A stretch of DNA of 64,000 bases from Pseudomonas marincola (GTDB lineage Bacteria > Pseudomonadota > Gammaproteobacteria > Pseudomonadales > Pseudomonadaceae). How positions within the stretch are numbered: position 1 is the stretch's first letter; each line of letters begins with the position of its first letter. The DNA lies in NCBI RefSeq assembly GCF_900116605.1, contig NZ_FPBC01000007.1:1-64000 (forward strand), written 5' to 3'. The position numbers and the translations under genes were made by a program. The notes beneath the pieces were generated by a model. That model was not told the origin of the DNA and did not search any database. It saw nothing but the letters and a program-made list of their open reading frames with translations. This document shows, piece by piece, positions 45,921 through 54,513 of the stretch.

Positions 45921-46201
45921 TTAGATGACCGTGACATCCTTTTGCCACTTTTTATGCTTAAAACATGGCAAAAGTCGGCGAACAGCACGACATAAGCTGT
46001 GCTGGCAGTCGCCCAGCGACTGCTCAGTCGGTATACTCTGCATGCCCATGCTTTGAGGGTCTGCTAGCTATTTGACAGCGCAGCCTTTAGACCAGCGCCA
46101 AGCATGTGCCGGTTTATGCGTCGCACTCAGGTGCCTCGCAAGCATTTTTACCGAGCTGATACGCGCTGATAACAATAACCGCGCTGAGAGCCGTTAATTA
46201 G

Positions 46202-46603
46202 ATGAACGATTTCGAACAGGAAGACCCGATACCACAAGGCGATCTGGCCCTTCAGATCACCGCCCTCCCCCGTGAAACCAATGGTTTTGGTGATATTTTC
46301 GGCGGTTGGCTGGTAGCTCAAATGGATTTGGCAGGCACGGCAATGGCCAGCAAGATTGCTGGCGGACGTGTTGCAACCGTTGCAATCGACCGCATGGCGT
46401 TTCTGGTGCCGGTAGCCGTTGGCGCGCAATTATCTTTTTATACCCAGGCACTGGAAGTCGGCCGCAGCTCGATCCAGATGATGGTCGAGGTGTGGAGCGA
46501 TGATCCGCTCTCAAGCGAGTGGCGCAAGGTAACCGAAGCCGTTTTCGTATTCGTCGCTATTGATGGCAGCGGGAGAACCCGCTCACTCCCTCCGCGCCGC
46601 TGA
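46202..46603 (+). CDS. Acyl-CoA thioesterase, YciA-like hotdog fold
   Basis: The 133-aa enzyme belongs to the YciA/ACOT cytosolic thioesterases. Landmarks are ETNGFGDIFGGWLVAQMDLAG (given in part as DIFGGWLVAQMD, catalytic Asp), VATVAIDRMAFLVPV and YTQALEVGRSSIQMMVEV. It hydrolyses acyl-CoA to free acid; chain length is not predictable. A bidirectional terminator separates it from the convergent TRAP-binding protein gene. Confidence 0.9.
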   Translation: MNDFEQEDPIPQGDLALQITALPRETNGFGDIFGGWLVAQMDLAGTAMASKIAGGRVATVAIDRMAFLVPVAVGAQLSFYTQALEVGRSSIQMMVEVWSDDPLSSEWRKVTEAVFVFVAIDGSGRTRSLPPRR

Positions 46604-46632
46604 GCGGTCTGAAAAGCACAGCCAGCAGACAC

Positions 46633-46662
46633 AAAAACGCCGACTCGAAAGTCGGCGTTTTT
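46633..46662. terminator. Bidirectional Rho-independent terminator
   Basis: AAAAACGCCGACT (46633-46645) and AGTCGGCGTTTTT (46650-46662) form a perfect 13-bp stem with a CGAA tetraloop and T-runs on both strands. It serves both the plus-strand thioesterase gene and the minus-strand TRAP gene. Confidence 0.95.
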
Positions 46663-46676
46663 GCATATCCGCTAAA

Positions 46677-47777
46677 TTAGCCGCGGATGTTGTAGATGTC
46701 TTTCTCGTTGGCCTCGGCGTATTCATACATACGCTCAAGGAATGCGCTCTGCTGAGCCCAAACCTTGGCCGCAACCGGGTCGGCTGCTGCAGTGGCGTCG
46801 ACGACGCCCGATGCCACTTCCTTGAGCTTGGCCAGCACGTCATCCGGCAGACGACGCACGTCGACGCCTTCTTTCTTCAGCTGTTCCATGGCTTCCATGT
46901 TGCGCGTGTTGTAATCGTCGAGCATGTCGCCGTTCACATCACGGGCCGCTGCACGCACGATGGCTTGCAGGTCTTTTGGCAGGCTTTCCCATGCCTTGAT
47001 GTTGACGTCCAGTTCGAACGTTACGTTCGGCTCTTGCCAGCCTGGTGTGTAGTAGTACTTGGCTGCTTTGTGCAGACCCAGCGCCTGATCGTTGTACGGA
47101 CCAATCCACTCGGTAGCGTCGATGGCACCGGTTTGCAGTGCGGTGAAGATTTCACCCGCTGGCATGTTGACCACAGTACCGCCCATTTTGGTCAGCACTT
47201 CGCCGCCCAGGCCCGGAGTACGCATTTTCAGGCCGTTGAAGTCATCAACCGAGTTGATTTCTTTGTTGAACCAGCCAGCGGTTTGCACGCCGGTAGCGCC
47301 GCACGCCATTGGCAGTACGCCGAAAGGCTTATACGCCTCTTCCCACAATTCGATGCCGCCACCCTTGTGCAGCCAGGCATTCATTTCCTGGGCATTAGGG
47401 CCAAATGGCAAGGCGCAGAAGAACTGGGCAGCAGGCACTTTGCCTTTCCAGTAGTAAGGAGCACCGTGGCCCATTTCAGCAGTACCACGCGAAACAGCGT
47501 CGAAGACTTCAAGTGCCGGCACCAGCTCCCCAGCGGCGTAAACCTTGACCTTCAGACGACCATTACTCATCTCATTGACGAGCGTGGCGAAACGTTCGGC
47601 ACCTACGCCAACGCCCGGAAAGTTTTTTGGCCACGAAGTAACCATCTTCCAGTTAAAAGTCTCACCACCCGCGCCTTTTTGGGGTTCGCCAGCAGTTTTA
47701 GCCTCTTCTTTGCAGCCTGCCAAAGCAGTAGCTGCCAGACCTACACCCGCGGCCGCGAGTATTTGACGACGTTTCAT
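46677..47777 (-). CDS. TRAP transporter substrate-binding protein (DctP/TakP-like)
   Basis: The 366-aa extracytoplasmic binding protein has MKRRQILAAAGVGLAATALAGC at its start, a twin-Arg-like leader with a lipobox (ALAGC), so it may be a lipoprotein. The mature part (NWKMVTSWPKNFPGVGVGAE, FNKEINSVDDFNGLKMRTPG, GWFNKEI) matches the TakP/DctP group binding 2-oxo acids or other carboxylates, including the conserved Arg of MRTPG. It is divergent from the two permease genes rather than in one operon with them. Confidence 0.92.
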   Translation of the reverse strand: MKRRQILAAAGVGLAATALAGCKEEAKTAGEPQKGAGGETFNWKMVTSWPKNFPGVGVGAERFATLVNEMSNGRLKVKVYAAGELVPALEVFDAVSRGTAEMGHGAPYYWKGKVPAAQFFCALPFGPNAQEMNAWLHKGGGIELWEEAYKPFGVLPMACGATGVQTAGWFNKEINSVDDFNGLKMRTPGLGGEVLTKMGGTVVNMPAGEIFTALQTGAIDATEWIGPYNDQALGLHKAAKYYYTPGWQEPNVTFELDVNIKAWESLPKDLQAIVRAAARDVNGDMLDDYNTRNMEAMEQLKKEGVDVRRLPDDVLAKLKEVASGVVDATAAADPVAAKVWAQQSAFLERMYEYAEANEKDIYNIRG

Positions 47778-47932
47778 TCAATGCTCCTTCTTGTTGTATT
47801 GGTCTGACCACAGGATCACTGTTGGCAGACCACGCCTGACTAACATAGGGTGAACTAGCGCTCAAGCCTAGTAGATTCGACTAAAGTTGTAGTGCCATTG
47901 CCGCATTATCAACAGGTGCCTAGAATCGCCTG

Positions 47933-48052
47933 ACTTTTCACTGCGTACAGTTTTGCGTGGCGAAAATGGGCTGAAATACGCTCAACTTTTGCTCCGGGCC
48001 TGGCCCCTCTGCAGATTAGGGACAATCTGATAACTGCCTTGGGCAGTTTTTT
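47933..48052 (+). ncRNA. Candidate small RNA or terminated leader upstream of the TRAP permease genes
   Basis: In the 396-base gap 47778-48173, a sigma70-like promoter (TTGCCG at 47898-47903, 17-base spacer, TAGAAT at 47921-47926) is followed about 106 bases further by a textbook intrinsic terminator: AACTGCC (48032-48038), loop TTG, GGCAGTT and a TTTTTT run ending at 48052. A second small dyad CAGATT/AATCTG (48012-48029) lies before it. The predicted product is about 120 nucleotides with no open frame of note. It could be a free small RNA or an attenuated dctQM leader. AACAACAATA about 20 bases after the terminator resembles a Crc/Hfq target. Confidence 0.42.
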
Positions 48053-48173
48053 AGTGCCTGCAGAGTAGAAACTGAACAACAATATCACTGCAACTAATTG
48101 CTACATGATCGCGCGTCGTGGTTTCAGCTAGCCTGTGCCTGCAATTCAAACCCTATAACGATAAGGACTCCTT

Positions 48174-48719
48174 ATGTCCGACAAGCCCCCACTTCCATTA
48201 GCAATCGCTCGTTTCATCGATGCACTGAACATGCGCTTCGGTCAGGCGTGTGCCTGGCTCACCGTATTTCTGGTGCTTGGCACAGCCATCGTTGTGGTTC
48301 TGCGTTACGGTTTCGGGATTGGCGCCACCGCCCTGCAAGAAGCGGTGTTGTACGCACACGCCCTTGTGTTCATGGGTGCCTCCGCCTGGACACTGCAACG
48401 CAATGCCCACGTTCGAGTGGATATTTTCTACCAGAAGTTCAGCCCGAAACGTCAGGCGCTGGTCGACATCGGCGGCACGCTGCTGTTCCTGCTGCCGCTG
48501 TGCCTGTTCCTCGGCTGGAGCAGCTGGGATTACGTCGCCAACTCGTGGGCAACGCATGAAGCGTCCAGCGAGTCAGGCGGCCTGCATTACGTCTATCTGC
48601 AAAAAAGCATCATTCTGGTGTTGGTTGTGTCTCTGGTTCTGCAAGGCATCTCCGATCTGATTAAAGGTATTTATCTGCTCGCCGGTCGCCTGCCCGAGCC
48701 GGAGGTGAAACATGGCTGA
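48174..48719 (+). CDS. TRAP transporter small permease (DctQ-like)
   Basis: The 181-aa membrane protein has four hydrophobic segments and the DctQ features FGIGATALQEAVLYAHALVF and NAHVRVDIFYQKFSP. It pairs with the large permease whose start overlaps its end by eight bases. AAGGACTCCTT precedes the ATG. Confidence 0.93.
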   Translation: MSDKPPLPLAIARFIDALNMRFGQACAWLTVFLVLGTAIVVVLRYGFGIGATALQEAVLYAHALVFMGASAWTLQRNAHVRVDIFYQKFSPKRQALVDIGGTLLFLLPLCLFLGWSSWDYVANSWATHEASSESGGLHYVYLQKSIILVLVVSLVLQGISDLIKGIYLLAGRLPEPEVKHG

Positions 48720-50088
48720 GCTGATGCCGATTCTGCTGTTTATCTGTATCTGCGTGGCCTTGATGGCCGGCTATCCGGTGGCGTTCACCCTCGGTGGTGT
48801 ATCGCTGGTTTTCGCCGGTATTGGCGTGCTGACCAACACCTTTGATGCAACGTATCTGAGCGCCCTGCCCAACCGTCTGTTTGGCATCATGAACAACCAG
48901 ACCATGTTGGCGGTGCCGCTATTCGTGTTCATGGGAGTGATGCTGGAGAAATCCAGGGTTGCCGAAGACTTGCTGGAGTCGATGTCGCGTTTGTTCGGCA
49001 CGCTGCGTGGCGGTCTGGCCATCTCGGTTTGCGTGGTAGGCGCACTGCTTGCTGCCTCCACCGGTATCGTGGGTGCAACTGTAGTCACCATGGGTTTGCT
49101 GGCATTGCCAACCATGTTGCGTCGCGGTTACGACCCGGCCATTTCGACTGGCACACTCGCCGCGACCGGCACGTTGGGCCAGATCATCCCGCCGTCGATC
49201 GTGCTGGTTTTGCTGGGTGACGTAATGTCCAGCGCCTACCAACAAGCGCAGTTGAAGATGGGCATCTTCTCGCCCAAGACCGTCTCGGTGGGTGACCTGT
49301 TCGTTGGTGCGTTCCTGCCAGGCATGCTGCTGGTGGGCATGTACATTCTGTACATCATCGCGGTAGCCATTTTTCAGCCGAAAAAACTGCCGGCACTGCC
49401 GCAGGAAGAGCTCGGCCCGATCGAGTGGGGCAAGCTGGCCAATGCACTTATCCCGCCGCTGATTCTGATTGCGGCCGTGCTGGGCTCGATCCTTGCCGGT
49501 TACGCCACTCCTACAGAAGCTGCGGCGCTGGGTGCTTTGGGCGCAATGGTTCTGGCAACCGTGAAGCGCAAGCTGAACTTCACCCAACTGCGTGAAGTGG
49601 CTTACGGCACCACCGAAATCAGCGCGATGGTCTTCATGATCCTCATCGGCGCCTCGCTGTTCTCCCTGGTATTCCGTGGCTTCGGCGGCGAAATCCTGAT
49701 CGAGGACGTATTCGCGCAATTGCCTGGCGGCGTACTGGGTGCGTTCTTCCTGGTGATGGTGGTGATTTTCTTCCTCGGCTTCATCCTCGACTTCATCGAA
49801 ATCACCTTCGTGGTGGTGCCGATTGTGGGCCCGGTGTTGCTGGCGATGGGCCTCGACCCGATCTGGCTGGGGGTCATGATTGCACTCAACCTGCAAACAT
49901 CCTTCCTGACGCCACCGTTTGGTTTTGCGCTGTTCTACCTGCGTGGTGTTACGCCACAGTCGGTTCCGACCAGCACGATCTACAAAGGTGTCGTGCCGTT
50001 TATCCTGATTCAGCTGTTCCTGCTGGTGATTGCCTACATGTATCCAGGCTTGATCACGTGGTTGCCTGAGCAGGTTTACGGCAACTAA
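48712..50088 (+). CDS. TRAP transporter large permease (DctM-like)
   Basis: The 458-aa Na+-coupled permease of the DctM/SiaM type has about 12 segments. Landmarks are PLFVFMGVMLEKSRVAEDLL, STGIVGATVVTMGLLALPTM, GTLGQIIPPSIVLVLLGDVM and LQTSFLTPPFGFALFYLRGV. With DctQ and the divergent binding protein it forms a complete TRAP importer for a carboxylate (2-oxo acid, lactate or similar). Confidence 0.94.
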   Translation: MAELMPILLFICICVALMAGYPVAFTLGGVSLVFAGIGVLTNTFDATYLSALPNRLFGIMNNQTMLAVPLFVFMGVMLEKSRVAEDLLESMSRLFGTLRGGLAISVCVVGALLAASTGIVGATVVTMGLLALPTMLRRGYDPAISTGTLAATGTLGQIIPPSIVLVLLGDVMSSAYQQAQLKMGIFSPKTVSVGDLFVGAFLPGMLLVGMYILYIIAVAIFQPKKLPALPQEELGPIEWGKLANALIPPLILIAAVLGSILAGYATPTEAAALGALGAMVLATVKRKLNFTQLREVAYGTTEISAMVFMILIGASLFSLVFRGFGGEILIEDVFAQLPGGVLGAFFLVMVVIFFLGFILDFIEITFVVVPIVGPVLLAMGLDPIWLGVMIALNLQTSFLTPPFGFALFYLRGVTPQSVPTSTIYKGVVPFILIQLFLLVIAYMYPGLITWLPEQVYGN

Positions 50089-50616
50089 ATTGGCGGGTCA
50101 GGGTCGGCCCCTGAGGGCCTGATACTGCGTTGCTGCACCTCGCCATAGATGGCTATGGCTCGGTGCAGCGCCTTGTCTCAGGACCTCAGGCTCACGAACC
50201 TGACTCCACCAATTCGGTGATAGCTTGGTTAAGGGCAAGAGCGCTTTTTTTGATGGGCATTTAGAGATTGGCGAATAGCCCTGCGAAAGCAGCTTAGATA
50301 CAAGCCACGTCAGTGCCGCACCTCAGGTACAAGAACCTGACTCCACCATTTCGGTGACATTTGGTTAGAAGCAAAAGCGCTCATCATTTGATGGGCGTTT
50401 TTTATGGGCGAAAAGCAGTGCTAGAGATGGTTAAGGGCAAGAGCGTTTTTTTGATGGGCAATTCGAGAGCAGCGAGAAGCTCGATAGAACAACCTGATCA
50501 CAGTCACAATCAGAGCGGTAGCCGCATTACTCAAACGCCCGTCAGTCGATGGGCGTTTTGCTTTTAGGGGGCGGCTGCGTTCCAATGGTCATCAATGCTT
50601 TTTCAGGAATACGCTC
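50089..50616. repeat. Repeat-rich intergenic region with several terminator-like copies
   Basis: This 528-base gap has no gene. It opens with a strong hairpin (CTGCACC/GGTGCAG around GCCATAG/CTATGGC, 50133-50168). GAACCTGACTCCACCA occurs at 50196 and 50333, followed in both by TTCGGTGA. GGTTAAGGGCAAGAGCG occurs at 50227 and 50429, followed in both by a T-run and GATGGGC. A third variant at 50375-50403 forms a good terminator (GCGCTCATCA/TGATGGGCGT then TTTTT). The region looks like repeated, diverged copies of one terminator segment, behind dctM. Confidence 0.7.
50533..50560 (+). terminator. Intrinsic terminator-like hairpin before the mutarotase gene
   Basis: AAACGCCC (50533-50540) and GGGCGTTT (50551-50558) form an 8-bp stem followed by TTGCTTTT. 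It is the last of the terminator-like structures in this gap. Confidence 0.65.
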
Positions 50617-51522
50617 ATGACGACATATAACGTTGAACGGCTCGAACTGGGCGGATTGAATTGCTGGCAGGTTCGCTACGGCGCTGCCGAGTTATTGGTG
50701 ACTCAGCAAGGCGCGCAAATTCTCAGTTATCAGCGCGACGGTGAGCCGCCGGTGATCTGGCTGAGTGATTTGGCCGAGCTGCAAGCTGGCAAGAGTCCAC
50801 GGGGTGGCGTACCGGTTTGCTGGCCGTGGTTTGGCGATTTGCAGCGCAATCCGGCGATCACTCAAGCCATGCACACCGACCCGCAGAATGCGCCTTTTCA
50901 TGGCCTGGTGCGGAACATCGACTGGCAGTTGGTCGACATCGAAAGCAGCTCTGCCGGGGTAACGCTGGAGTTCAGCCTCAACACCGCTGAGACGCCGCTG
51001 GAAGGCTGGCCGCATCAGGCTGATCTGCGTCTGCACATCCGGCTCGACGAGAAGCTGCATATCGACCTGCACTGCAAGAACATCGGCGACAGCCAGTTGA
51101 ATATCAGCCAGGCGCTGCACAGCTACTTTGCAGTGAGTGATATTCGTCAGGTTGAAGTCGAAGGCCTCGCCGATTGCCGCTACATCGAAACGCTGGCGGA
51201 TTGGGAGATTCGCGAGCAGCGCGGCAACATCAAGTTCCACGGCGAAACCGACCGCATCTACCTCAACACGCCGAACGAGCTGAGCATCGTCGACAGCCAC
51301 TGGCAACGCCGGATTCGCATGAGCAGCAGCGGCACGCGCTCGGCGGTGGTGTGGAATCCTTGGGTCAAAAAGGCCCAGCAGCTCAGCGAGTTTGCCGACA
51401 ACGCCTGGCTCGACATGCTCTGTATTGAGCACGCCAACGTGATGGACGACTTGGTGCAACTAAAGCCCGGGGCCGAGCACCATCTGGCGATCAGCCTGTG
51501 GAGCGAGGCGTATAGCGACTGA
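50617..51522 (+). CDS. D-hexose-6-phosphate mutarotase (aldose epimerase family)
   Basis: The 301-aa enzyme of the YeaD/glucose-6-phosphate 1-epimerase group interconverts alpha and beta hexose phosphates. Landmarks are the N-terminal QQGAQILSYQ, RGGVPVCWPWFGD, the catalytic His in PFHGLVRNIDWQ, LHSYFAVSDIRQVEV and the catalytic Glu near CIEHANVMDD. The ATG at 50617 follows TTTCAGGAAT. Single gene, convergent with the next. Confidence 0.92.
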   Translation: MTTYNVERLELGGLNCWQVRYGAAELLVTQQGAQILSYQRDGEPPVIWLSDLAELQAGKSPRGGVPVCWPWFGDLQRNPAITQAMHTDPQNAPFHGLVRNIDWQLVDIESSSAGVTLEFSLNTAETPLEGWPHQADLRLHIRLDEKLHIDLHCKNIGDSQLNISQALHSYFAVSDIRQVEVEGLADCRYIETLADWEIREQRGNIKFHGETDRIYLNTPNELSIVDSHWQRRIRMSSSGTRSAVVWNPWVKKAQQLSEFADNAWLDMLCIEHANVMDDLVQLKPGAEHHLAISLWSEAYSD

Positions 51523-51524
51523 TT

Positions 51525-52010
51525 TCAGTCGCCCGCCCCGCTGTCTTGCGGGGCGGCCTCTAATGCGCCACGCAATGCAGCTGCATCGGTAAAGTGATGC
51601 AGCTCTTGCAGCTTGCCATCCTTGAGTTGCAACCACATCACGGTCGATTCCGCGACGTCATAGCGCGGCACCACTCGGGACTCACGATCGAGCAGCACCC
51701 GATAGTTGTAATCACGCATGGCAGGCACTGCGAACATCTTGGCAATCAAGCTGGGCATCTTGCTGATATCGGCGAGAAACACCGCGTTGCGCTGCTGCAA
51801 ATGGCCTTTGGGCTGACCCTGCAACGCCGCTTCAAGCATTTCGGCGCCCTCCATGTCGCGAGCGACCAAAAGCACCTGCAGTTGGTTATCCAATGTGTAG
51901 GGCTGCTCGAACTGATCCAGCAAGGTCCAGGACTCCAGGCGCTCTCCTTTCTCCAGCGCCAGCGCCGCGCTCGATAGCAGGCATAACATCAACAGCATCA
52001 ATGCTTTCAT
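51525..52010 (-). CDS. Secreted thioredoxin-fold-like protein of unknown function
   Basis: The 161-aa protein has a signal peptide (MKALMLLMLCLLSSAALA) and a compact domain with LESWTLLDQFEQPYTLDNQL, VLLVARDMEGAEMLEAALQ and NAVFLADISKMPSLIAKMF. The pattern resembles a thioredoxin or peroxiredoxin fold, but no CxxC pair is present, so redox activity is unlikely. Conserved in pseudomonads as I recall, function unknown. Confidence 0.75.
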   Translation of the reverse strand: MKALMLLMLCLLSSAALALEKGERLESWTLLDQFEQPYTLDNQLQVLLVARDMEGAEMLEAALQGQPKGHLQQRNAVFLADISKMPSLIAKMFAVPAMRDYNYRVLLDRESRVVPRYDVAESTVMWLQLKDGKLQELHHFTDAAALRGALEAAPQDSGAGD

Positions 52011-52149
52011 GACTCACTCCCGTTAACCAATTAGCCGCAGGCAGATTAAAGCACTGATTACGGCTTCCCGATGGGCCACAATGCCTGCCGGATATCCAAG
52101 CCAGCCTCTGTATAATCGCCGACCTCAGCTCCTTTTGATAAGCGCCCGC

Positions 52150-53433
52150 ATGCACAAAATTCTGGTAATCGGTTACGTCTGGCCCGAACCCCGCTCATCC
52201 GCGGCGGGTAGCCGCATGATCGAGTTGCTCGAACTGTTCCGAAAGCAGGGCTGGAGCGTGAGTTTTGCCAGTGCTGCGGCGTTATCAGAGCACCGTGCAG
52301 ACCTCAGCTCGCTGCAAATCACGGAGCTGCAAATCGCCCTCAACTGCGACAGCTTTGATGCGCTGGTGAGCGAGTTGCAGCCAGACATGGTGCTGTTCGA
52401 CCGTTACTTCACCGAAGAACAATTCGCCTGGCGAGTGGAGCGGGCCTGGCCGCAAGCCCTGCGCGTGCTCGATACCAGTGACCTGCATTGCCTGCGCGAT
52501 GCCCGCCAGCATCTGCTGAAAACCGCCCAGCAAGCCTGCGACTCGGAAGCTGAACGCCATCAGGTGCCGGCAGTAACGGCCGACATGGACACGCTTTATC
52601 AGGTGATGGCCAGCCATGACATGGCCCAGCGCGAAATCGCCGCGATCTACCGCAGCGACCTGACGCTGATGATTTCTGATTTCGAGGTGCAACTGCTGCA
52701 ACAGCGCTTTGGCGTGCCGCCAGCATTGCTCATGCACAACCCGTTAATGCTGATTCCGCCGGTAGTAGAGCCGTTACCTTTCGAGCAGCGCCAGCACTTC
52801 ATCAGCATTGGCAACTTCCGCCATGCGCCTAACTGGGATTCGGTGTTATGGCTGAAGAACGTGTTGTGGCCACTGGTGCGCCAACGCCTGCCCAATGCGC
52901 AATTGCACGTTTATGGCGCTTATCCACCGCCGAAAGCCACCGCACTGCATAACCCCAAACAGGGTTTTCTGGTGCTGGGCTGGGCGGATGATGCACATGA
53001 AGTGATGACGCGAGCGCGCGTGTGCCTTGCGCCGCTGCGTTTTGGCGCGGGCATCAAGGGCAAGCTGGCCGATGCAATGGCCTGCGGCACGCCCAATGTC
53101 ACCACGGCGATTGGCAGCGAAGGTATGCACGGTGAATTGGCCTGGGGCGGGGCAATCGTGGCGGACGCCGAAACATTTGCCGAGGCGGCTGTAGCGCTGC
53201 ATGAAGACCCGAAATTGTGGCATGAAGCCCAGGACAATGGCCGGGCCATTCTTGAGCAACGCTTTGCGCGTGAGCCGTTGGGCGATGAGTTGATTGCGCG
53301 ACTCCAGCGGTTATTTGAGCAACGCGAACAGCACCGTGTGGATAACTTTATTGGCCGCATGCTGCGCCATCACACGCTCAAAAGCACTCAATACATGTCG
53401 CAATGGATAGCCGCCAAAACCGCGGCAAAGTAG
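52150..53433 (+). CDS. Glycosyltransferase (GT4-like, GT-B fold)
   Basis: The 427-aa product begins MHKILVIGYVWPEPRSSAAG, the usual start of a GT-B N-lobe. Residues 210-235 link to the C-lobe, and the sugar-nucleotide site is marked by ISIGNFRHAPNWDSVLWLKN, CLAPLRFGAGIKGKLADAMA and GTPNVTTAIGSEGM, as in family 4 transferases. A longer reading from 52081 has no ribosome site before it. No polysaccharide or LPS genes are nearby, so acceptor and sugar are unknown. Confidence 0.85.
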   Translation: MHKILVIGYVWPEPRSSAAGSRMIELLELFRKQGWSVSFASAAALSEHRADLSSLQITELQIALNCDSFDALVSELQPDMVLFDRYFTEEQFAWRVERAWPQALRVLDTSDLHCLRDARQHLLKTAQQACDSEAERHQVPAVTADMDTLYQVMASHDMAQREIAAIYRSDLTLMISDFEVQLLQQRFGVPPALLMHNPLMLIPPVVEPLPFEQRQHFISIGNFRHAPNWDSVLWLKNVLWPLVRQRLPNAQLHVYGAYPPPKATALHNPKQGFLVLGWADDAHEVMTRARVCLAPLRFGAGIKGKLADAMACGTPNVTTAIGSEGMHGELAWGGAIVADAETFAEAAVALHEDPKLWHEAQDNGRAILEQRFAREPLGDELIARLQRLFEQREQHRVDNFIGRMLRHHTLKSTQYMSQWIAAKTAAK

Positions 53434-53516
53434 GCGCTACAAAAGGCCGCGCTTGAGCATGCGGGGAAGTCTGCACACCTGAGTTGTGAATACTGGCAAG
53501 CCCTGAATCAACAGCG

Positions 53517-54056
53517 TCAGAGGTCGTCTTCTTCCACCATCCGCACGCTGTCGGCGGTCATGGCGTATGCCGCGTTGGCGAGGTCGTTATTCACGGTTTC
53601 GATCTGCAACTTGCCGCTGATCCAGATTGGCGCGTAGATATCACTGAGTTCGATGCCCTGTGGATAACGCACCAGCACCAATTGATTGGGCGGTGGAGGC
53701 GGCACATGAATGCAGGCGCCCGGATAAGGCACGAGGAAGAACTCGGTACTGCGGCCCTGATTGTCGGTTTCGAGCGGCACTGGGTATCCGCCTAAACGCA
53801 TGACCTTGCCATCGAGGGCGGCCACGGTTTTAGCCGAGTACATCACGGCTGGCAGCTCTTTATCCTGCTGCTTGAGGCCGCCCGGCGAATAGAACGTACC
53901 GTCTTGCTCTGGGGTGTCATGCGTGATTTCTGGCATGTCTTCCAGCGCCTGACGATCGTCCGGCGGCATCAACTCCAGCCAGTCCGTCTCGGGTAACTGC
54001 GCCATCGCAACACTACTGGCCAACAACAGCGAAGTTATCCACAGACGGCGCATCAA
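53517..54056 (-). CDS. Secreted DUF3299 protein
   Basis: The 179-aa protein has a signal peptide (MMRRLWITSLLLASSVAMAQ). The core VMRLGGYPVPLETDNQG, FFLVPYPGACIHVPPPPPNQ and LSDIYAPIWISGKL is the DUF3299 signature, a periplasmic family often encoded near ABC or metal-related genes. Function unknown. Confidence 0.85.
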   Translation of the reverse strand: MMRRLWITSLLLASSVAMAQLPETDWLELMPPDDRQALEDMPEITHDTPEQDGTFYSPGGLKQQDKELPAVMYSAKTVAALDGKVMRLGGYPVPLETDNQGRSTEFFLVPYPGACIHVPPPPPNQLVLVRYPQGIELSDIYAPIWISGKLQIETVNNDLANAAYAMTADSVRMVEEDDL

Positions 54057-54092
54057 CTCGAGTTTCCTTATGAAGTAGGCGGTTTCAGCCGA

Positions 54093-54338
54093 TTATTTCT
54101 TCTTGATCATGCCGTAGATGAACAACAGGACCACAGCACCCACAACGGCACCGATAAACCCTGCGCCCTGCCCGGCCTGGTATATGCCCAGCGCCTGACC
54201 GCCATAGGTCGCAGCCACTGAACCGGCGATACCCAGAATGATGGTCATGATCCAGCCGAGGCTGTCATCGCCCGGCTTGAGGAAGCGTGCAAGCAGCCCA
54301 ACAATGAGTCCGATGAAAATCGTGCCGATAATGCCCAT
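54093..54338 (-). CDS. GlsB/YeaQ/YmgE-family small membrane stress protein
   Basis: The 81-aa protein has three hydrophobic segments (GIIGTIFIGLIVGLLARFLK, WIMTIILGIAGSVAATYGG, FIGAVVGAVVLLFIYGMI) and the motif FLKPGDDSLGWIMT of the transglycosylase-associated family (GlsB/YeaQ). The family is stress-induced and its biochemical role is unclear. Single gene. Confidence 0.92.
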   Translation of the reverse strand: MGIIGTIFIGLIVGLLARFLKPGDDSLGWIMTIILGIAGSVAATYGGQALGIYQAGQGAGFIGAVVGAVVLLFIYGMIKKK

Positions 54339-54513
54339 AGCGTGCTCTCCGTGTAGATGGGGTCGTCCAATGCAGGCAGCTAACGGCCTTGCGCTGCGGC
54401 TCTGCGGTGTTGAACAGGAATTATTCTAGTTCAAACATGGCGACAGGCTATCAGATAGCCTACAACCGCAGAGGTTCAATGCGCGCCACGGAGAGAGGCG
54501 CGCATTGGGCGGA

